Source of the DNA: Clostridia bacterium
GTDB taxonomy: Bacteria; Bacillota; Clostridia; Oscillospirales; Acutalibacteraceae
DNA length: 64,000 nt
Direction: 5' to 3'
Assembly (NCBI GenBank): GCA_017467405.1
Contig: JAFTSH010000001.1
Span: 124,001 to 188,000 of the forward strand
Positions within the stretch are counted from its first letter, which is position 1. Each line of letters begins with the position of its first letter. This document shows positions 50,228-59,272 of the stretch, piece after piece. The notes beneath the pieces are model-generated. The model was not told where the DNA came from and searched no databases. It saw only the letters and a list, made by a program, of their open reading frames with translations. Both the position numbers and the translations under genes were made by a program.

Positions 50228-51624
50228 AAATTTTTAATACCCTGAAAAGAGAAAAGGAAGATTTTATAACCGTCAAGGAGGGCGAGGCACGCATCTACGT
50301 CTGCGGCCCTACCGTATATAACTTTATTCACATCGGTAACGCAAGACCTCTCTGCGTATTTGACACCCTCCGCCGTTATCTTGAGTGGCGCGGAATGAAG
50401 GTCGTTTACGTTCAGAACTTTACCGACATTGACGACAAGATAATCCGCCGTGCCAACGAGGAAGGAATCTCCTTCAGCGAGGTTTCGGAAAAGTATATTT
50501 CGGAGTTCCGCGTCGACGCTTCGGGGCTTAACGTGCGTGAGGCGAGCGTGCATCCCAAGGCAACCGAGAACATCGACGAGATAATCAGCATCGTCAGCGA
50601 TCTCGTTGCAAACGGCTACGCCTATCAGTCGGGCTCGGACGTATATTTCAGGGCGGGTAAGTTCGACGAGTACGGAAAGCTTTCGCATCTTCCCCTCGAG
50701 GAGCTTGAGGCAGGTGCACGCATCGACGTCAGCGAGGTCAAGGAAAACGCCGTTGACTTTGCGCTCTGGAAGGGCGCGAAGCCGGGTGAGCCCGCCTGGG
50801 AATCCCCCTGGGGTATGGGACGTCCGGGCTGGCACATCGAGTGCTCGGCCATGGCAAGACGCTACCTCGGCAATACCATCGACCTGCACTGCGGCGGTCA
50901 GGATCTTATCTTCCCCCACCACGAGAACGAGATCGCACAGTCTGAGTGCGCCAACGGCTGTGAGTTTGCCCGTTATTGGATGCACAACGGCTATATCAAC
51001 GTTGATAACCGTAAAATGAGCAAATCCCTCGGCAACTTCTTTGCCGTCAGGGACGTTGCGGAAAAGTACGGCTACGAGCCGATCCGCTTCCTTATGATCT
51101 CCTCGCACTACCGCTCACCCATCAATTACAGCGTGGACATCATCGAGCAGAACGTCAAGGCGCTCGACCGCCTCTACAACTGCCGTGAGGGTCTTGATTT
51201 TGCCCTCTCGAACGCAAAGGATATTCCTGCCGACAAGGAGGTTCTCGCTGCGTTTGAAGCCAGAAAAGAGAAATTTATCGCTGCGATGGAGGACGACCTC
51301 AATACCGCCAACGCCATTGCCGCGCTCTTTGAGCTTGCGGGCGATATCAATACCGCCGTCATAGGCAAGAGCGAGGTATCAAAGGAGCTTTGCGAAGCAG
51401 CCGACAAAGTTTTTGCCGAGCTGTGCGGAGTTCTCGGTCTGCTTTACGAAAGAAAGAAGGATGCAGGTGAGGATTCGGCCGAGATCGAGGCCCTCATCAC
51501 CGAAAGACAGGAGGCCAGAAAGGCCAGAGATTTTGCCCGTGCTGACGCAATACGCGACGAGCTCAAGGCAAGGGGAATCATCCTTGAGGATACTCCTCAG
51601 GGTGTAAAGTGGAAAAAGGCTTGA
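50224..51624 (+). CDS. cysS: Cysteinyl-tRNA synthetase
   Basis: 466 aa class I synthetase. The zinc-binding start YVCGPTVYNFIHIGNARP contains the HIGH-like HIGN. Zn ligands are CSAM and HHENE (HIECSAMA, FPHHENEIAQSE), and the KMSKS loop is KMSKSLGNF. The C-terminal anticodon-binding part ends in an acidic/Arg helix (RQEARKARDFARADAIRDEL). It is cotranscribed with cysE. Confidence 0.97.
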   Translation: MKIFNTLKREKEDFITVKEGEARIYVCGPTVYNFIHIGNARPLCVFDTLRRYLEWRGMKVVYVQNFTDIDDKIIRRANEEGISFSEVSEKYISEFRVDASGLNVREASVHPKATENIDEIISIVSDLVANGYAYQSGSDVYFRAGKFDEYGKLSHLPLEELEAGARIDVSEVKENAVDFALWKGAKPGEPAWESPWGMGRPGWHIECSAMARRYLGNTIDLHCGGQDLIFPHHENEIAQSECANGCEFARYWMHNGYINVDNRKMSKSLGNFFAVRDVAEKYGYEPIRFLMISSHYRSPINYSVDIIEQNVKALDRLYNCREGLDFALSNAKDIPADKEVLAAFEARKEKFIAAMEDDLNTANAIAALFELAGDINTAVIGKSEVSKELCEAADKVFAELCGVLGLLYERKKDAGEDSAEIEALITERQEARKARDFARADAIRDELKARGIILEDTPQGVKWKKA

Positions 51625-51694
51625 TTTCACGCCGTTGAAGCCGCGCTTTGACGGTTGAATATACAGGAAGACAGATCTGACAGGAGGACAAAAC

Positions 51695-52621
51695 ATGAAA
51701 ACCGTTACCGTTACCCTTAACCCCTCGGTGGATGTTACCCTTATGCTCGACGGACTTGATCCCGACAAGGCAAACCGCGTCGTTTCAGAAACAAGTCAGG
51801 CGGGCGGCAAAGGCCTCAACGTGGCAAAGGTGCTTGTAAACCTCGGAATACCTGCGGTTGCATTCGGAATTGCAGGAAGCAAGAACTTTGACCGATATGT
51901 CAGCCTTTCCGGAATGGGAATGCACGCAATGAGGTTTCAGCGTACCGTCGGCGAGGTAAGAGAGAACATTACCCTGCGTCACGGCGACAACTGCATCAAG
52001 ATCAACCGCAGCGGAAGCCAATTTGACGAGTATGCCTTCAACAAAATGTCCGAAGATCTGCTTTCCTACCTGAAGGCGGGGGATATTGCGGTTATCTCCG
52101 GCTCGGCTCCCGTCGGCTTTGATCCGCATCTATTGCAGTATTTCTGCCGCGAGCTTAAGATGAAGGGAATCAAGGTCGTGCTTGACTGCGAGTGGCTGGA
52201 CAGAAACATCCTCACCTCGATCGAGCCCTATTTTATCAAGCCCAACATTCACGAGTTCAAGAAGCTTACCAAGGTTGCAACCGAGGAGGAGGCCGATCTC
52301 GTTGAGGCTATGCGCGACCTCGAAAGGAACGGCGTTGAGAACATCCTGCTTTCGCTCGGCGAAAGGGGAATCCTTGCTCTCGTAGAGGGGAAGGCATACC
52401 GCGTGACAGTTCCCGGTGTCGAGGTGCGTTCGACGGTCGGTTCGGGCGACAGCGCCGTTGCAGGCTTTACGGCCGGTGTCGTTCAGGGTCTGTCGGCAGA
52501 GCAGTGCCTCGTGCTTGCCGCCGCCTGCGGTACCGCTACCGCTACCCTCGAGGGCAGCGAGCTTACCGACGGATATCTCGCCAAGCAGATCGCCGGGGAC
52601 GTAGTCGTTACCGAGCTTTGA
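51695..52621 (+). CDS. 1-phosphofructokinase family hexose kinase (PfkB family)
   Basis: 308 aa; AGGAGG precedes the ATG. The start MKTVTVTLNPSVDVTLMLDG with the GGKGLNVAKVL sugar-binding signature near residue 38 is FruK/LacC-like. The catalytic C-terminal motif STVGSGDSAVAGFTAG has the general base Asp. It phosphorylates fructose-1-phosphate or tagatose-6-phosphate. No PTS or repressor gene is nearby, so the exact substrate is open. A strong terminator follows. Confidence 0.9.
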   Translation: MKTVTVTLNPSVDVTLMLDGLDPDKANRVVSETSQAGGKGLNVAKVLVNLGIPAVAFGIAGSKNFDRYVSLSGMGMHAMRFQRTVGEVRENITLRHGDNCIKINRSGSQFDEYAFNKMSEDLLSYLKAGDIAVISGSAPVGFDPHLLQYFCRELKMKGIKVVLDCEWLDRNILTSIEPYFIKPNIHEFKKLTKVATEEEADLVEAMRDLERNGVENILLSLGERGILALVEGKAYRVTVPGVEVRSTVGSGDSAVAGFTAGVVQGLSAEQCLVLAAACGTATATLEGSELTDGYLAKQIAGDVVVTEL

Positions 52622-52636
52622 TCTTAAAAATAAACA

Positions 52637-52668
52637 CGGTCTTTTCCGCAGGGAAAAGGCCGTTTTTT
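52637..52668 (+). terminator. Terminator of the PfkB kinase gene
   Basis: 11-bp stem CGGTCTTTTCC-GCAG-GGAAAAGGCCG (one G-T pair) followed by TTTTTTG. Confidence 0.9.
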
Positions 52669-53119
52669 GTTGTCTGAGCAGATTGCGGTCGGAAGGCAGA
52701 AAAAGGGAAGATTTCAACGCTTTAACCTGACACAGTGATGTTAATTTTTCGATGTGAAAATTCCCTATAAATTCCCTTATACAAAAAGTATTAACATTTT
52801 CAACAGAGTTTTCAACAATCAAAAAACTCAATAAAATCAAGGGGTTTCGCGGTTTATGGAAAATATTGTCAAGAGCGGAGTCCCAATAAGTGTTGAAAAC
52901 CGAGCAAGGGAAAACAGCCGTTTGATATGGTATTTCAGGGATATTACACCAACTGCGAATACAGTTTGTAATATCCTCATGTTTTTGGTAAAAAAGCGGC
53001 GGTTCGGGTCCGAAAAAGTCGCTGCCGTACCTGACTGAAAACAGCGCTTTTTACGTAGAAATTTTAAAATCACATTGTGCAATTTGAGCAAAATTCAAAA
53101 TGATTGAATGAAAATCCTA
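52669..53119 (+). other. Non-coding spacer, no convincing gene
   Basis: About 450 nt of AT-rich DNA. A 60-codon open frame at 52856-53038 lacks a binding site and homology that I recognise. TTTTCAACA occurs twice at about 52796-52818. Nothing else can be supported. Confidence 0.5.
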
Positions 53120-53147
53120 TTGATTTTGATACCGTTTATGATATAAT
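53120..53147 (+). promoter_or_regulatory. Sigma-A promoter of the solute-binding protein gene
   Basis: TTGATT (53120-53125), 16-nt spacer, TATAAT (53142-53147), 80 nt before the ATG. Confidence 0.75.
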
Positions 53148-53226
53148 GCAAATACAGTATTGTAGCTGCGGATGCGGTTGCAACCGTGCTTCGGCTCTTG
53201 TAGGCTGAACGCGTGAAAGGAGTATT

Positions 53227-54738
53227 ATGATGAACACTTCCAAGACACTGCGCGTTTTTTCTTTGTTGCTGGCGCTTCTGTTGTCCCTTGCGCTTTTTGC
53301 GGGCTGTAAGGGCGACGACAAAAACGCCTCGTCGGACAAGGGCTCCGAAAAGGAGAATACTTCGATCGACAATACAGAGGTCGTTGAGCAGTACCAGGAC
53401 AAGGGACATCCCACCCTTCCCGAAACGAAGGATCTCGGCGGCTTCGAGATGATGCTCGTTTCCGACCGTGAGGGCTCGGTAATTCCCGAGCAGGGCGAGT
53501 CGGCCGAGGGCGATCTTATGCTTGACGCTCTCAGGGAGACCCAGACGGCCTATAACTGTACGATATCTATCCGTTACGTCACGGCTTGGGACGAGGCCTT
53601 TACCTCCATCATTGCGGGCGAGCCCTACGCGAACGTAATTATGCCCAGAATACACGCTGCGGGAAGATTTCTGCAGTCAAGACTTTGTGCCGATTATCTC
53701 GACCCCGAGATCTCGCAGTACATAGATATGGAGCAGCCCTGGTGGAACGACACCATGGCGTACGCCTCCAACGTTCTCGGCTCGGTCTATGCAGGCGCAT
53801 CGACCGTTATGTCGCCTGCCGATTACACCTGGGTCATATATTTCAACAAGGATATTGCCAAAGAGATCGGACTCGGCGATAAGGAGCTTTACGAGCTCTG
53901 GGAGAAAAAAGAGTGGACATGGGACGCCCTGTTAAAATACGCCAAGCTGGCGCTGAAGGACGTTGACGGTAACGGAGCGGTTGATTCCGTGGACGATATC
54001 TGGGGACTCGTTGCTCCCGGCTACGACGGCGCACAGGCTTTTGCCTCCTCCGCAAAGGTTGCTTCGATTACCACCGACGACGGTATGAATCCGAGATATA
54101 CCTTCAATACCACCCACGCGATCACCTCCCTTACCAAGCTGAACGGTATCTTTACCGGTGAGGGTATCTACGCTCCCGACAGCGTATACGCAGGGGTTGG
54201 AACCGGCAAGACCTTCATTAACTACTTTGCCAAGGGTAATTCCCTCTTCTTCGGCTACAGACTCATTACCATCACCGACCAGCAGCTCCGTGACATGGAG
54301 GATGACTGGGGACTTCTTCCCATGCCTCTCGGCCCTAAGGACGGCGGCGGATGGCAGGATAAATACATTTCCCGCGTCGACCATAACTTCAACCTCTGCG
54401 TGATTCCCACGACCGTAGAGGACAAAGCTTCGACCGCGCTCGTTCTCGAGTCGATGAGCTTTAACTACTTCAAGATCATCAACGATAAGGTCAACACCTA
54501 CGCAACCCTCTACTGCCGCGACGACGAGTCGGTGGATATTGCGAATACCATCTACAATACCTCGACCTTCGAGATCTCGCAGTTCTTCTACTCGGTCAAC
54601 AACTACGAATACAACAGAGCGGTAGAAAGCATACTCACAAGGGTCTGCACCTCTCCCAACTATGACGTTTCGGGTGCGGTACAGTCGGTTGCCGATCAGG
54701 CACAGATCATCATTGACGGATATTTCAACGGTGTCTGA
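53227..54738 (+). CDS. Extracellular solute-binding lipoprotein (ABC family 1-like)
   Basis: 503 aa. AAAGGAG precedes two adjacent ATGs (53227, 53230). Signal peptide and lipobox LFAGC (Cys near 27), followed by a Ser/Lys/Asp tether. The mature part has the family-1 sugar-binding layout: EAFTSIIAGEPYANVIMPRI, WEKKEWTWDALLKYAKLALK and LLPMPLGPKDGGGWQDKY. It closely resembles the damaged gene at 12220, which lacks this N-terminus. No permease or ATPase is adjacent, so it must share a remote transporter or act as an orphan receptor. It has its own promoter and terminator. Confidence 0.9.
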   Translation: MMNTSKTLRVFSLLLALLLSLALFAGCKGDDKNASSDKGSEKENTSIDNTEVVEQYQDKGHPTLPETKDLGGFEMMLVSDREGSVIPEQGESAEGDLMLDALRETQTAYNCTISIRYVTAWDEAFTSIIAGEPYANVIMPRIHAAGRFLQSRLCADYLDPEISQYIDMEQPWWNDTMAYASNVLGSVYAGASTVMSPADYTWVIYFNKDIAKEIGLGDKELYELWEKKEWTWDALLKYAKLALKDVDGNGAVDSVDDIWGLVAPGYDGAQAFASSAKVASITTDDGMNPRYTFNTTHAITSLTKLNGIFTGEGIYAPDSVYAGVGTGKTFINYFAKGNSLFFGYRLITITDQQLRDMEDDWGLLPMPLGPKDGGGWQDKYISRVDHNFNLCVIPTTVEDKASTALVLESMSFNYFKIINDKVNTYATLYCRDDESVDIANTIYNTSTFEISQFFYSVNNYEYNRAVESILTRVCTSPNYDVSGAVQSVADQAQIIIDGYFNGV

Positions 54739-54794
54739 TCCGTAGCGCTTACCCTGAACGATCCTGATAAAACGCACCTCGTGTGCTGTAAAGA

Positions 54795-54830
54795 AAAAGG
54801 ACAGAGATTCACCTTCTCTGTCCTTTTCGT
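54795..54830 (+). terminator. Terminator of the solute-binding protein gene
   Basis: Stem AAAAGGACAGAGA / TCTCTGTCCTTTT (54795-54827) with a 7-nt loop, continuing into T-rich sequence. Confidence 0.85.
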
Positions 54831-54851
54831 TTGTAAACGGGCGCGAAAAAA

Positions 54852-54878
54852 TCCCGTGCACGAAAACCGTGCACGGGA
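54852..54878 (-). terminator. Terminator of thrS
   Basis: On the minus strand TCCCGTGCACG-GTTTT-CGTGCACGGGA is followed by TTTTTTCG, 12 nt after the thrS stop. Confidence 0.88.
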
Positions 54879-54889
54879 AAGCTTTTAAT

Positions 54890-56656
54890 TTATGAGCGTC
54901 TGAGTGCGACGTCCTCGCAGAGCTTCGAGATGAATTCATCGGTGGGCATTGCTGTGGTTTCGCCGGTGTCGCGGTTACGCACGCTTACGTTGCCCTCCTC
55001 GACCTCTTTGGCACCGAGTATGAGCATATAGGGTACGCGGTCTACCTGCTGAGCCTCGCGGATCTTGTAGCCGATCTTCTCGCCGCGCTCGTCAAGCTCG
55101 ACGCGCAGGCCTGCGGCCTTGAGCTTTTCGTATACGCTTACGGCGTAGTCCATGCTCTTTTCGGAAACGGGCAGCACCTTGACCTGAGTGGGAGCGAGCC
55201 AGGCGGGGAATTTACCGGCGTAGTGCTCGGTGATTATTCCGATAAAGCGCTCGATCGAGCCGAAGCAGACGCGGTGGATCATGATGGGACGCTGGCGCTC
55301 GCCCTTCTCGTCGACGTACTCAAGCTTGAAGTTGATGGGCATCTGGAAGTCGAGCTGAATGGTGCCGCACTGCCAGGTTCTGCCGATGCTGTCCTGAAGG
55401 TGGAAGTCGATCTTGGGACCGTAGAAGGCACCGTCGCCCTCGTTGATGGTATATTCGAGTCCGAGCTTTTCGAGGGCACCCTTGAGTCCCTCGGTCGCGG
55501 CCTCCCAATCCTCGTCCGAGCCCATGCTGTCCTCGGGACGGGTGGAGAGCTCGATGAAGTACTTGAATCCGAACTTGGTGTAGACCTGATTGATGAGATC
55601 AACGACGCCCATTATCTCGTCGGTGATCTGGTCGCGGCGCATAAAGATGTGCGCGTCGTCCTGAGTGAAGCAACGGACACGGAAAAGTCCGTGGAGTGCT
55701 CCTCTGAGCTCGTGGCGGTGGACGAGTCCGAGCTCACCAACCCTCAGGGGAAGGTCACGGTAGCTGTGGGGCTCGCTTGCGTATACCATAACTCCGCCGG
55801 GGCAGTTCATCGGCTTGATGCAGAAATCCTCGCCGTCGATGACGGTGGAGTACATATTGTTCTTGTAATGATCCCAATGTCCGCTGGTTTCCCACAGGCG
55901 GCGGTTCATGATGAGGGGAGTGGCGACCTCAACGTAGCCGTTGGAATAGTGCAGGTCGCGCCAATAGTCAACGAGGGTGTTTTTGAGCAGCATTCCCTTG
56001 GGAAGGAAGAAGGGGAAGCCGGGGCCCTCGTCGCAGAGCATGAACAGCTTCATTTCCTTGCCGATCTTGCGGTGGTCGCGGCGTGCGGCCTCCTCCATCA
56101 GCTTCAGGTGGGCGTCGAGCTCCTCCTGGGAAGCAAAGGCAATTCCGTTGATACGGGTGAGCATTCTGTTGTTGCTGTCTCCGCGCCAATAGGCACCGCT
56201 CTGCTGGGTGATCTTGAAGGCCTTGAGTGCCTTCGTATAGGTAAGGTGGGGGCCGACGCACATATCGACGTAGTCACCCTGCTGGAAGAAGCTTATCACG
56301 GCGTCCTCGTCAAGGTCGCCGATGTGCTCTACCTTATAGGGCTCGTCGCGCTCCTCCATAAACTTCACGGCCTCTTCGCGGGGAAGGATGAAGGGCTTGA
56401 TGGGCAGGTTTGCCTTGACGATCTTTTTCATCTCGGCTTCGATTGCGGCGAGGTCTTCGTCGGTCAGCTTGGTGTCGCCGAGATCGACGTCATAGTAAAA
56501 TCCGTTTTCGGTAGCGGGGCCGTAGGCGAATCTGGCCTGCGGATAGAGATGCTGTACCGCCTGTGCAAGCACGTGTGCCGCCGTGTGGCGTATTACGTGT
56601 AGTTTTTGCTCTTCGGGACACTCGTCGACCCGACCGTCTGCATAAATGATTTTCAT
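54890..56656 (-). CDS. thrS: Threonyl-tRNA synthetase (short form without TGS domain)
   Basis: 588 aa from the ATG at 56656, which has AAAAGGAG upstream. A longer open frame reaching 56845 runs through the leader terminator and is not used. Editing/second additional domain HTAAHVLAQAVQHLYP near 25-40 and class II core motifs are intact (MNCPGGVMVY, RVRCFTQDDAHIF, and motif 3 QVDRVPYMLILGAKE). The usual N-terminal ~60-residue TGS domain is reduced to a dozen residues. Such short ThrRS forms exist in Clostridia. Transcription is controlled by a T-box leader. Confidence 0.95.
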   Translation of the reverse strand: MKIIYADGRVDECPEEQKLHVIRHTAAHVLAQAVQHLYPQARFAYGPATENGFYYDVDLGDTKLTDEDLAAIEAEMKKIVKANLPIKPFILPREEAVKFMEERDEPYKVEHIGDLDEDAVISFFQQGDYVDMCVGPHLTYTKALKAFKITQQSGAYWRGDSNNRMLTRINGIAFASQEELDAHLKLMEEAARRDHRKIGKEMKLFMLCDEGPGFPFFLPKGMLLKNTLVDYWRDLHYSNGYVEVATPLIMNRRLWETSGHWDHYKNNMYSTVIDGEDFCIKPMNCPGGVMVYASEPHSYRDLPLRVGELGLVHRHELRGALHGLFRVRCFTQDDAHIFMRRDQITDEIMGVVDLINQVYTKFGFKYFIELSTRPEDSMGSDEDWEAATEGLKGALEKLGLEYTINEGDGAFYGPKIDFHLQDSIGRTWQCGTIQLDFQMPINFKLEYVDEKGERQRPIMIHRVCFGSIERFIGIITEHYAGKFPAWLAPTQVKVLPVSEKSMDYAVSVYEKLKAAGLRVELDERGEKIGYKIREAQQVDRVPYMLILGAKEVEEGNVSVRNRDTGETTAMPTDEFISKLCEDVALRRS

Positions 56657-56690
56657 GTCAGTTCTCCTTTTCTTTTGCTTTGGGGATGTA

Positions 56691-56915
56691 AAAAAGACAC
56701 CCCCGGAAAATTTCCAAGGGTGCCTTGCGGCACGGTCCCACCTTGATTTTGGCTCAATATCCCTTAACGCGGTCTGACGCCGCCGCTTACGGTTTCCCTT
56801 CGCGGCAGAGCTCGGGAGCGGTTCCCGTCGGCTTTGCCCGGGCACGCTTCCAGCAAGCGCGCGCCCTCTCTGGTGGTAAAGATCCGGCTTCGTTCTCCGT
56901 CACAGCTTTTATACA
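56691..56915 (-). promoter_or_regulatory. T-box leader of thrS (tRNA-Thr)
   Basis: On the minus strand the T-box core AAGGTGGGACCGTGCC (56744-56729) is followed by a terminator hairpin AGGCACCC.../...GGGTGTCT (56725-56695) and a T-run. Upstream stem I sequence contains the likely specifier ACC (56822-56820, in GGGAACCGCTCC). A second ACC nearby (GAAACCGTA) is an alternative. Threonine identity is supported by the downstream gene. Confidence 0.88.
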
Positions 56916-56920
56916 GATGT

Positions 56921-56949
56921 ATCGTAACATTTTTATCTCCGCTTGTCAA
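56921..56949 (-). promoter_or_regulatory. Sigma-A promoter of thrS
   Basis: Minus strand TTGACA (56949-56944), 17-nt spacer, TACGAT (56926-56921), just before the T-box leader. Confidence 0.85.
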
Positions 56950-56990
56950 GAGCGGGAAAACGAATTTCGGAAATTCAGGGCGCATACGAA

Positions 56991-57017
56991 GCCCGCGCGT
57001 CGATCTGACGCACGGGC
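56991..57017 (-). terminator. Hairpin after htpG
   Basis: Minus strand GCCCGTGCGTC-AGATC-GACGCGCGGGC, strong stem 6 nt past the htpG stop. The T-run is poor, so termination efficiency is uncertain. Confidence 0.6.
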
Positions 57018-57022
57018 GGTTA

Positions 57023-58897
57023 TTAAAGTATCAGGCTGTTGAGTTCTTTTGCAAAGGCGGAGGGATCGTCCAGGGTGAGTCCGCCGATGAGTCTTGCTTC
57101 GCCGAGGAGCACGACCGAAAGGCTCTTTAAGGTGTCGCGGTCATTATCGTAAAGCTCAATGAGCTTTTCCTTTACGGGGTGGGCAGAGTTTATCTCGAGC
57201 ACCGTGCGCGCCTTTACCGATGAATCACCGGGTACGGCGTTGAGTGCCTTTTCCATCTCGACCGAGACCGCGCCCTCGGTGGTGAGGCAAACGGGGTGAG
57301 ATGCCAGCTTGTCGGTAAAGCGGACGGCTGCGACCGAGTCACCGAGGCTCTCGCTTATAAATCCGAGCAGCTCCGATTTTTCCTCGTTGAGCTTCTTGAC
57401 CTCGTCGCCCGTTTCACCCATATCAATATCAAGTGAATCTCCGCAGACGTTGACGAACTTCTTTCCGGAGTATTCTCCGAGGGTCATCAGTGCGAATTCG
57501 TCGACGGCGTCGGTAAGATACAGAACGTTGAAGCCCTTTGATTTTACCGCCTCGACGCGGGGCAGGGCTTCAATCAGTGCCGTTGATTCGCCGCCGGCGT
57601 AGTAGATCGACTTCTGATCCTCAGGCATTGCGGCGGTGTATTCGGCGAGGGTGACGTATTTTTTGTCGGCCGACGAGATGAAGAGGAGCAGCTCCTTGAG
57701 CTCGTCTTTGTGCAGACCGTAGTCGGAATAGACGCCGAACTTGAGTTGGATGCCGAACTGCTTAAAGAACTCCTCGTACTTTTCCCTGTCCTTGGAGAGC
57801 ATTGAGGTCAGCTCGTTTTTGATCTTCTTTTCGACCGTCTTTGCGATGAGCCTGAGCTGGCTGTCCTGCTGGAGCATTTCGCGGGAGACGTTGAGCGAAA
57901 GATCGGCGCTGTCGACGAGTCCCTTTACGAAGCTGAAGTGATCGGGGAGAAGGTCGGCACATTTTTCGGTTATCAATACTCCGTTGGAGTAGAGCGCAAG
58001 TCCCTTTTCGTAGTTTTTGGAATAGTAGTCGTAGGGTGCACGGGAGGGAACGTACATCAGGGCGTCGTAGGTTGCCTGGCCTTCGGTCTTGGAGTGTATC
58101 ACGGCGAGGGGATCGGAATAATCAAAGAACTTGTCCTTGTAGAAGGCGTTGTATTCCTCGGGGGTGATCTCGCTCTTGCTCTTTCTCCAGAGGGGCACCA
58201 TTGAATTCAGGGTGCGGTCTTCCTTGGCGTCGACGTATTCGCCCTCTTTTTCGCCCGGAACGCGGGTATCCACCGTCATTTTTACGGGGTAGCGGATATA
58301 GTCCGAATATTTTTTAACGAGGGAGGTGAGGGTGTAGCTCTCGAGATAGCGGGAGTAGTCCTCATTTTCGGTATCCTCCTTGAGTTCGAGAATGATCTCG
58401 GTACCGAAGCCGTCCTTTTCGCACTGCTCAAGGGTATAGCCGTCGGCTCCCTCGGAGTGCCAGCACCAGGCCTCGTCGGCACCGAAGGCACGGCTCTTAA
58501 CCGTCACCGCACGGCTTACCATAAAGGCCGAATAAAAGCCTACGCCGAACTGTCCGATTATCTCGACGTCCGCCTCGGAGTTTTGGTTTTTGAAGTCGAG
58601 GGATCCGCTTTTTGCGATCGTGCCGAGGTTCTGTTCGAGATCGAGAGCGGTCATTCCGCAGCCGTTGTCGGTTATCTTCAGGGTGCGTGCGTCCTTGTCG
58701 GGCGTAAGGCGGATCTCGTAATCCTCCTTGCGCAGCAGCACTGTGTTGTCGGTCAGTGACCTGAAATAGAGCTTGTCGAGCGCGTCGCTTGCGTTTGAGA
58801 TCAGCTCTCTGAGAAAGATCTCCTTGTTTGTGTAGATGGAATTTACCATCATATCAAGCAGCTTTTTTGATTCTGCTTTGAACTGTTTTCTTCTCAT
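57023..58897 (-). CDS. htpG: Molecular chaperone HtpG (Hsp90)
   Basis: 624 aa, normal length for bacterial Hsp90. N-terminal GHKL ATPase motifs: ELISNASDALDKL, DNGCGMT and IGQFGVGFYSAFM. The middle domain has the catalytic-loop region NVSREMLQQ. The C-terminal dimerisation domain ends without an MEEVD. CGGAGG precedes the ATG. It is a single-gene unit with its own promoter; no CIRCE element was found next to it. Confidence 0.96.
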   Translation of the reverse strand: MRRKQFKAESKKLLDMMVNSIYTNKEIFLRELISNASDALDKLYFRSLTDNTVLLRKEDYEIRLTPDKDARTLKITDNGCGMTALDLEQNLGTIAKSGSLDFKNQNSEADVEIIGQFGVGFYSAFMVSRAVTVKSRAFGADEAWCWHSEGADGYTLEQCEKDGFGTEIILELKEDTENEDYSRYLESYTLTSLVKKYSDYIRYPVKMTVDTRVPGEKEGEYVDAKEDRTLNSMVPLWRKSKSEITPEEYNAFYKDKFFDYSDPLAVIHSKTEGQATYDALMYVPSRAPYDYYSKNYEKGLALYSNGVLITEKCADLLPDHFSFVKGLVDSADLSLNVSREMLQQDSQLRLIAKTVEKKIKNELTSMLSKDREKYEEFFKQFGIQLKFGVYSDYGLHKDELKELLLFISSADKKYVTLAEYTAAMPEDQKSIYYAGGESTALIEALPRVEAVKSKGFNVLYLTDAVDEFALMTLGEYSGKKFVNVCGDSLDIDMGETGDEVKKLNEEKSELLGFISESLGDSVAAVRFTDKLASHPVCLTTEGAVSVEMEKALNAVPGDSSVKARTVLEINSAHPVKEKLIELYDNDRDTLKSLSVVLLGEARLIGGLTLDDPSAFAKELNSLIL

Positions 58898-58944
58898 TAA
58901 GACCTTCGCCTCCGAAATATAGGGTAATTTTTCCGTTTGGTACT

Positions 58945-58972
58945 ATTATATCCCTCGCCGTCCGAAAGTCAA
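58945..58972 (-). promoter_or_regulatory. Sigma-A promoter of htpG
   Basis: Minus strand TTGACT (58972-58967), 16-nt spacer, TATAAT (58950-58945), about 47 nt before the ATG. Confidence 0.85.
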
Positions 58973-59068
58973 GAAAGGTAAAAAATTATTTACAATTCCA
59001 TATCTGCCGAGGTCGGAAAAGGCAGAAGACCGTCGTCGGAAAAAAGTTTATTACTAAACCCTTGTCCC

Positions 59069-59097
59069 TTGACAAAACGGCCTTTAGAAGTTACAAT
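59069..59097 (+). promoter_or_regulatory. Sigma-A promoter of rny, with long 5' leader
   Basis: TTGACA (59069-59074), 17-nt spacer, TACAAT (59092-59097). The resulting ~170-nt leader up to the ATG at 59273 is GC-rich and contains a GCGGC/GCCGC hairpin. No recognised riboswitch is seen. Confidence 0.82.
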
Positions 59098-59272
59098 ATG
59101 TATATTGCGATATTGTGCGCGGCGGTGTCGGCGAACCCGCTGTGTTACTGTGCGGCCGCTTTGCCGCATACTTTGATTTGCATCCGGGCCTACCCGCTGC
59201 CCGACGTCCCGCTTTTTGCTGAAGATCTTTGGGATTTAAACGCGGTTTATTATAAAGGAGGTGCCCACACCC

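Noticed and set aside
52790..52830. Repeated TTTTCAACA resembling origin-type sequence
   Set aside because: No DnaA boxes (TTATCCACA) and no dnaA/dnaN neighbours; not supported as an origin.
52856..53038. Possible 60-aa gene in the spacer after the PfkB kinase
   Set aside because: No ribosome binding site, no homology that I recognise, and it lies in an AT-rich gene-free stretch.
55223..56602. 459-codon plus-strand frame opposite thrS
   Set aside because: thrS motifs on the minus strand are complete; the plus-strand frame is a compositional artefact.
56657..56845. N-terminal extension of thrS
   Set aside because: The extension would translate the T-box and terminator; the ATG at 56656 has a proper AAAAGGAG.
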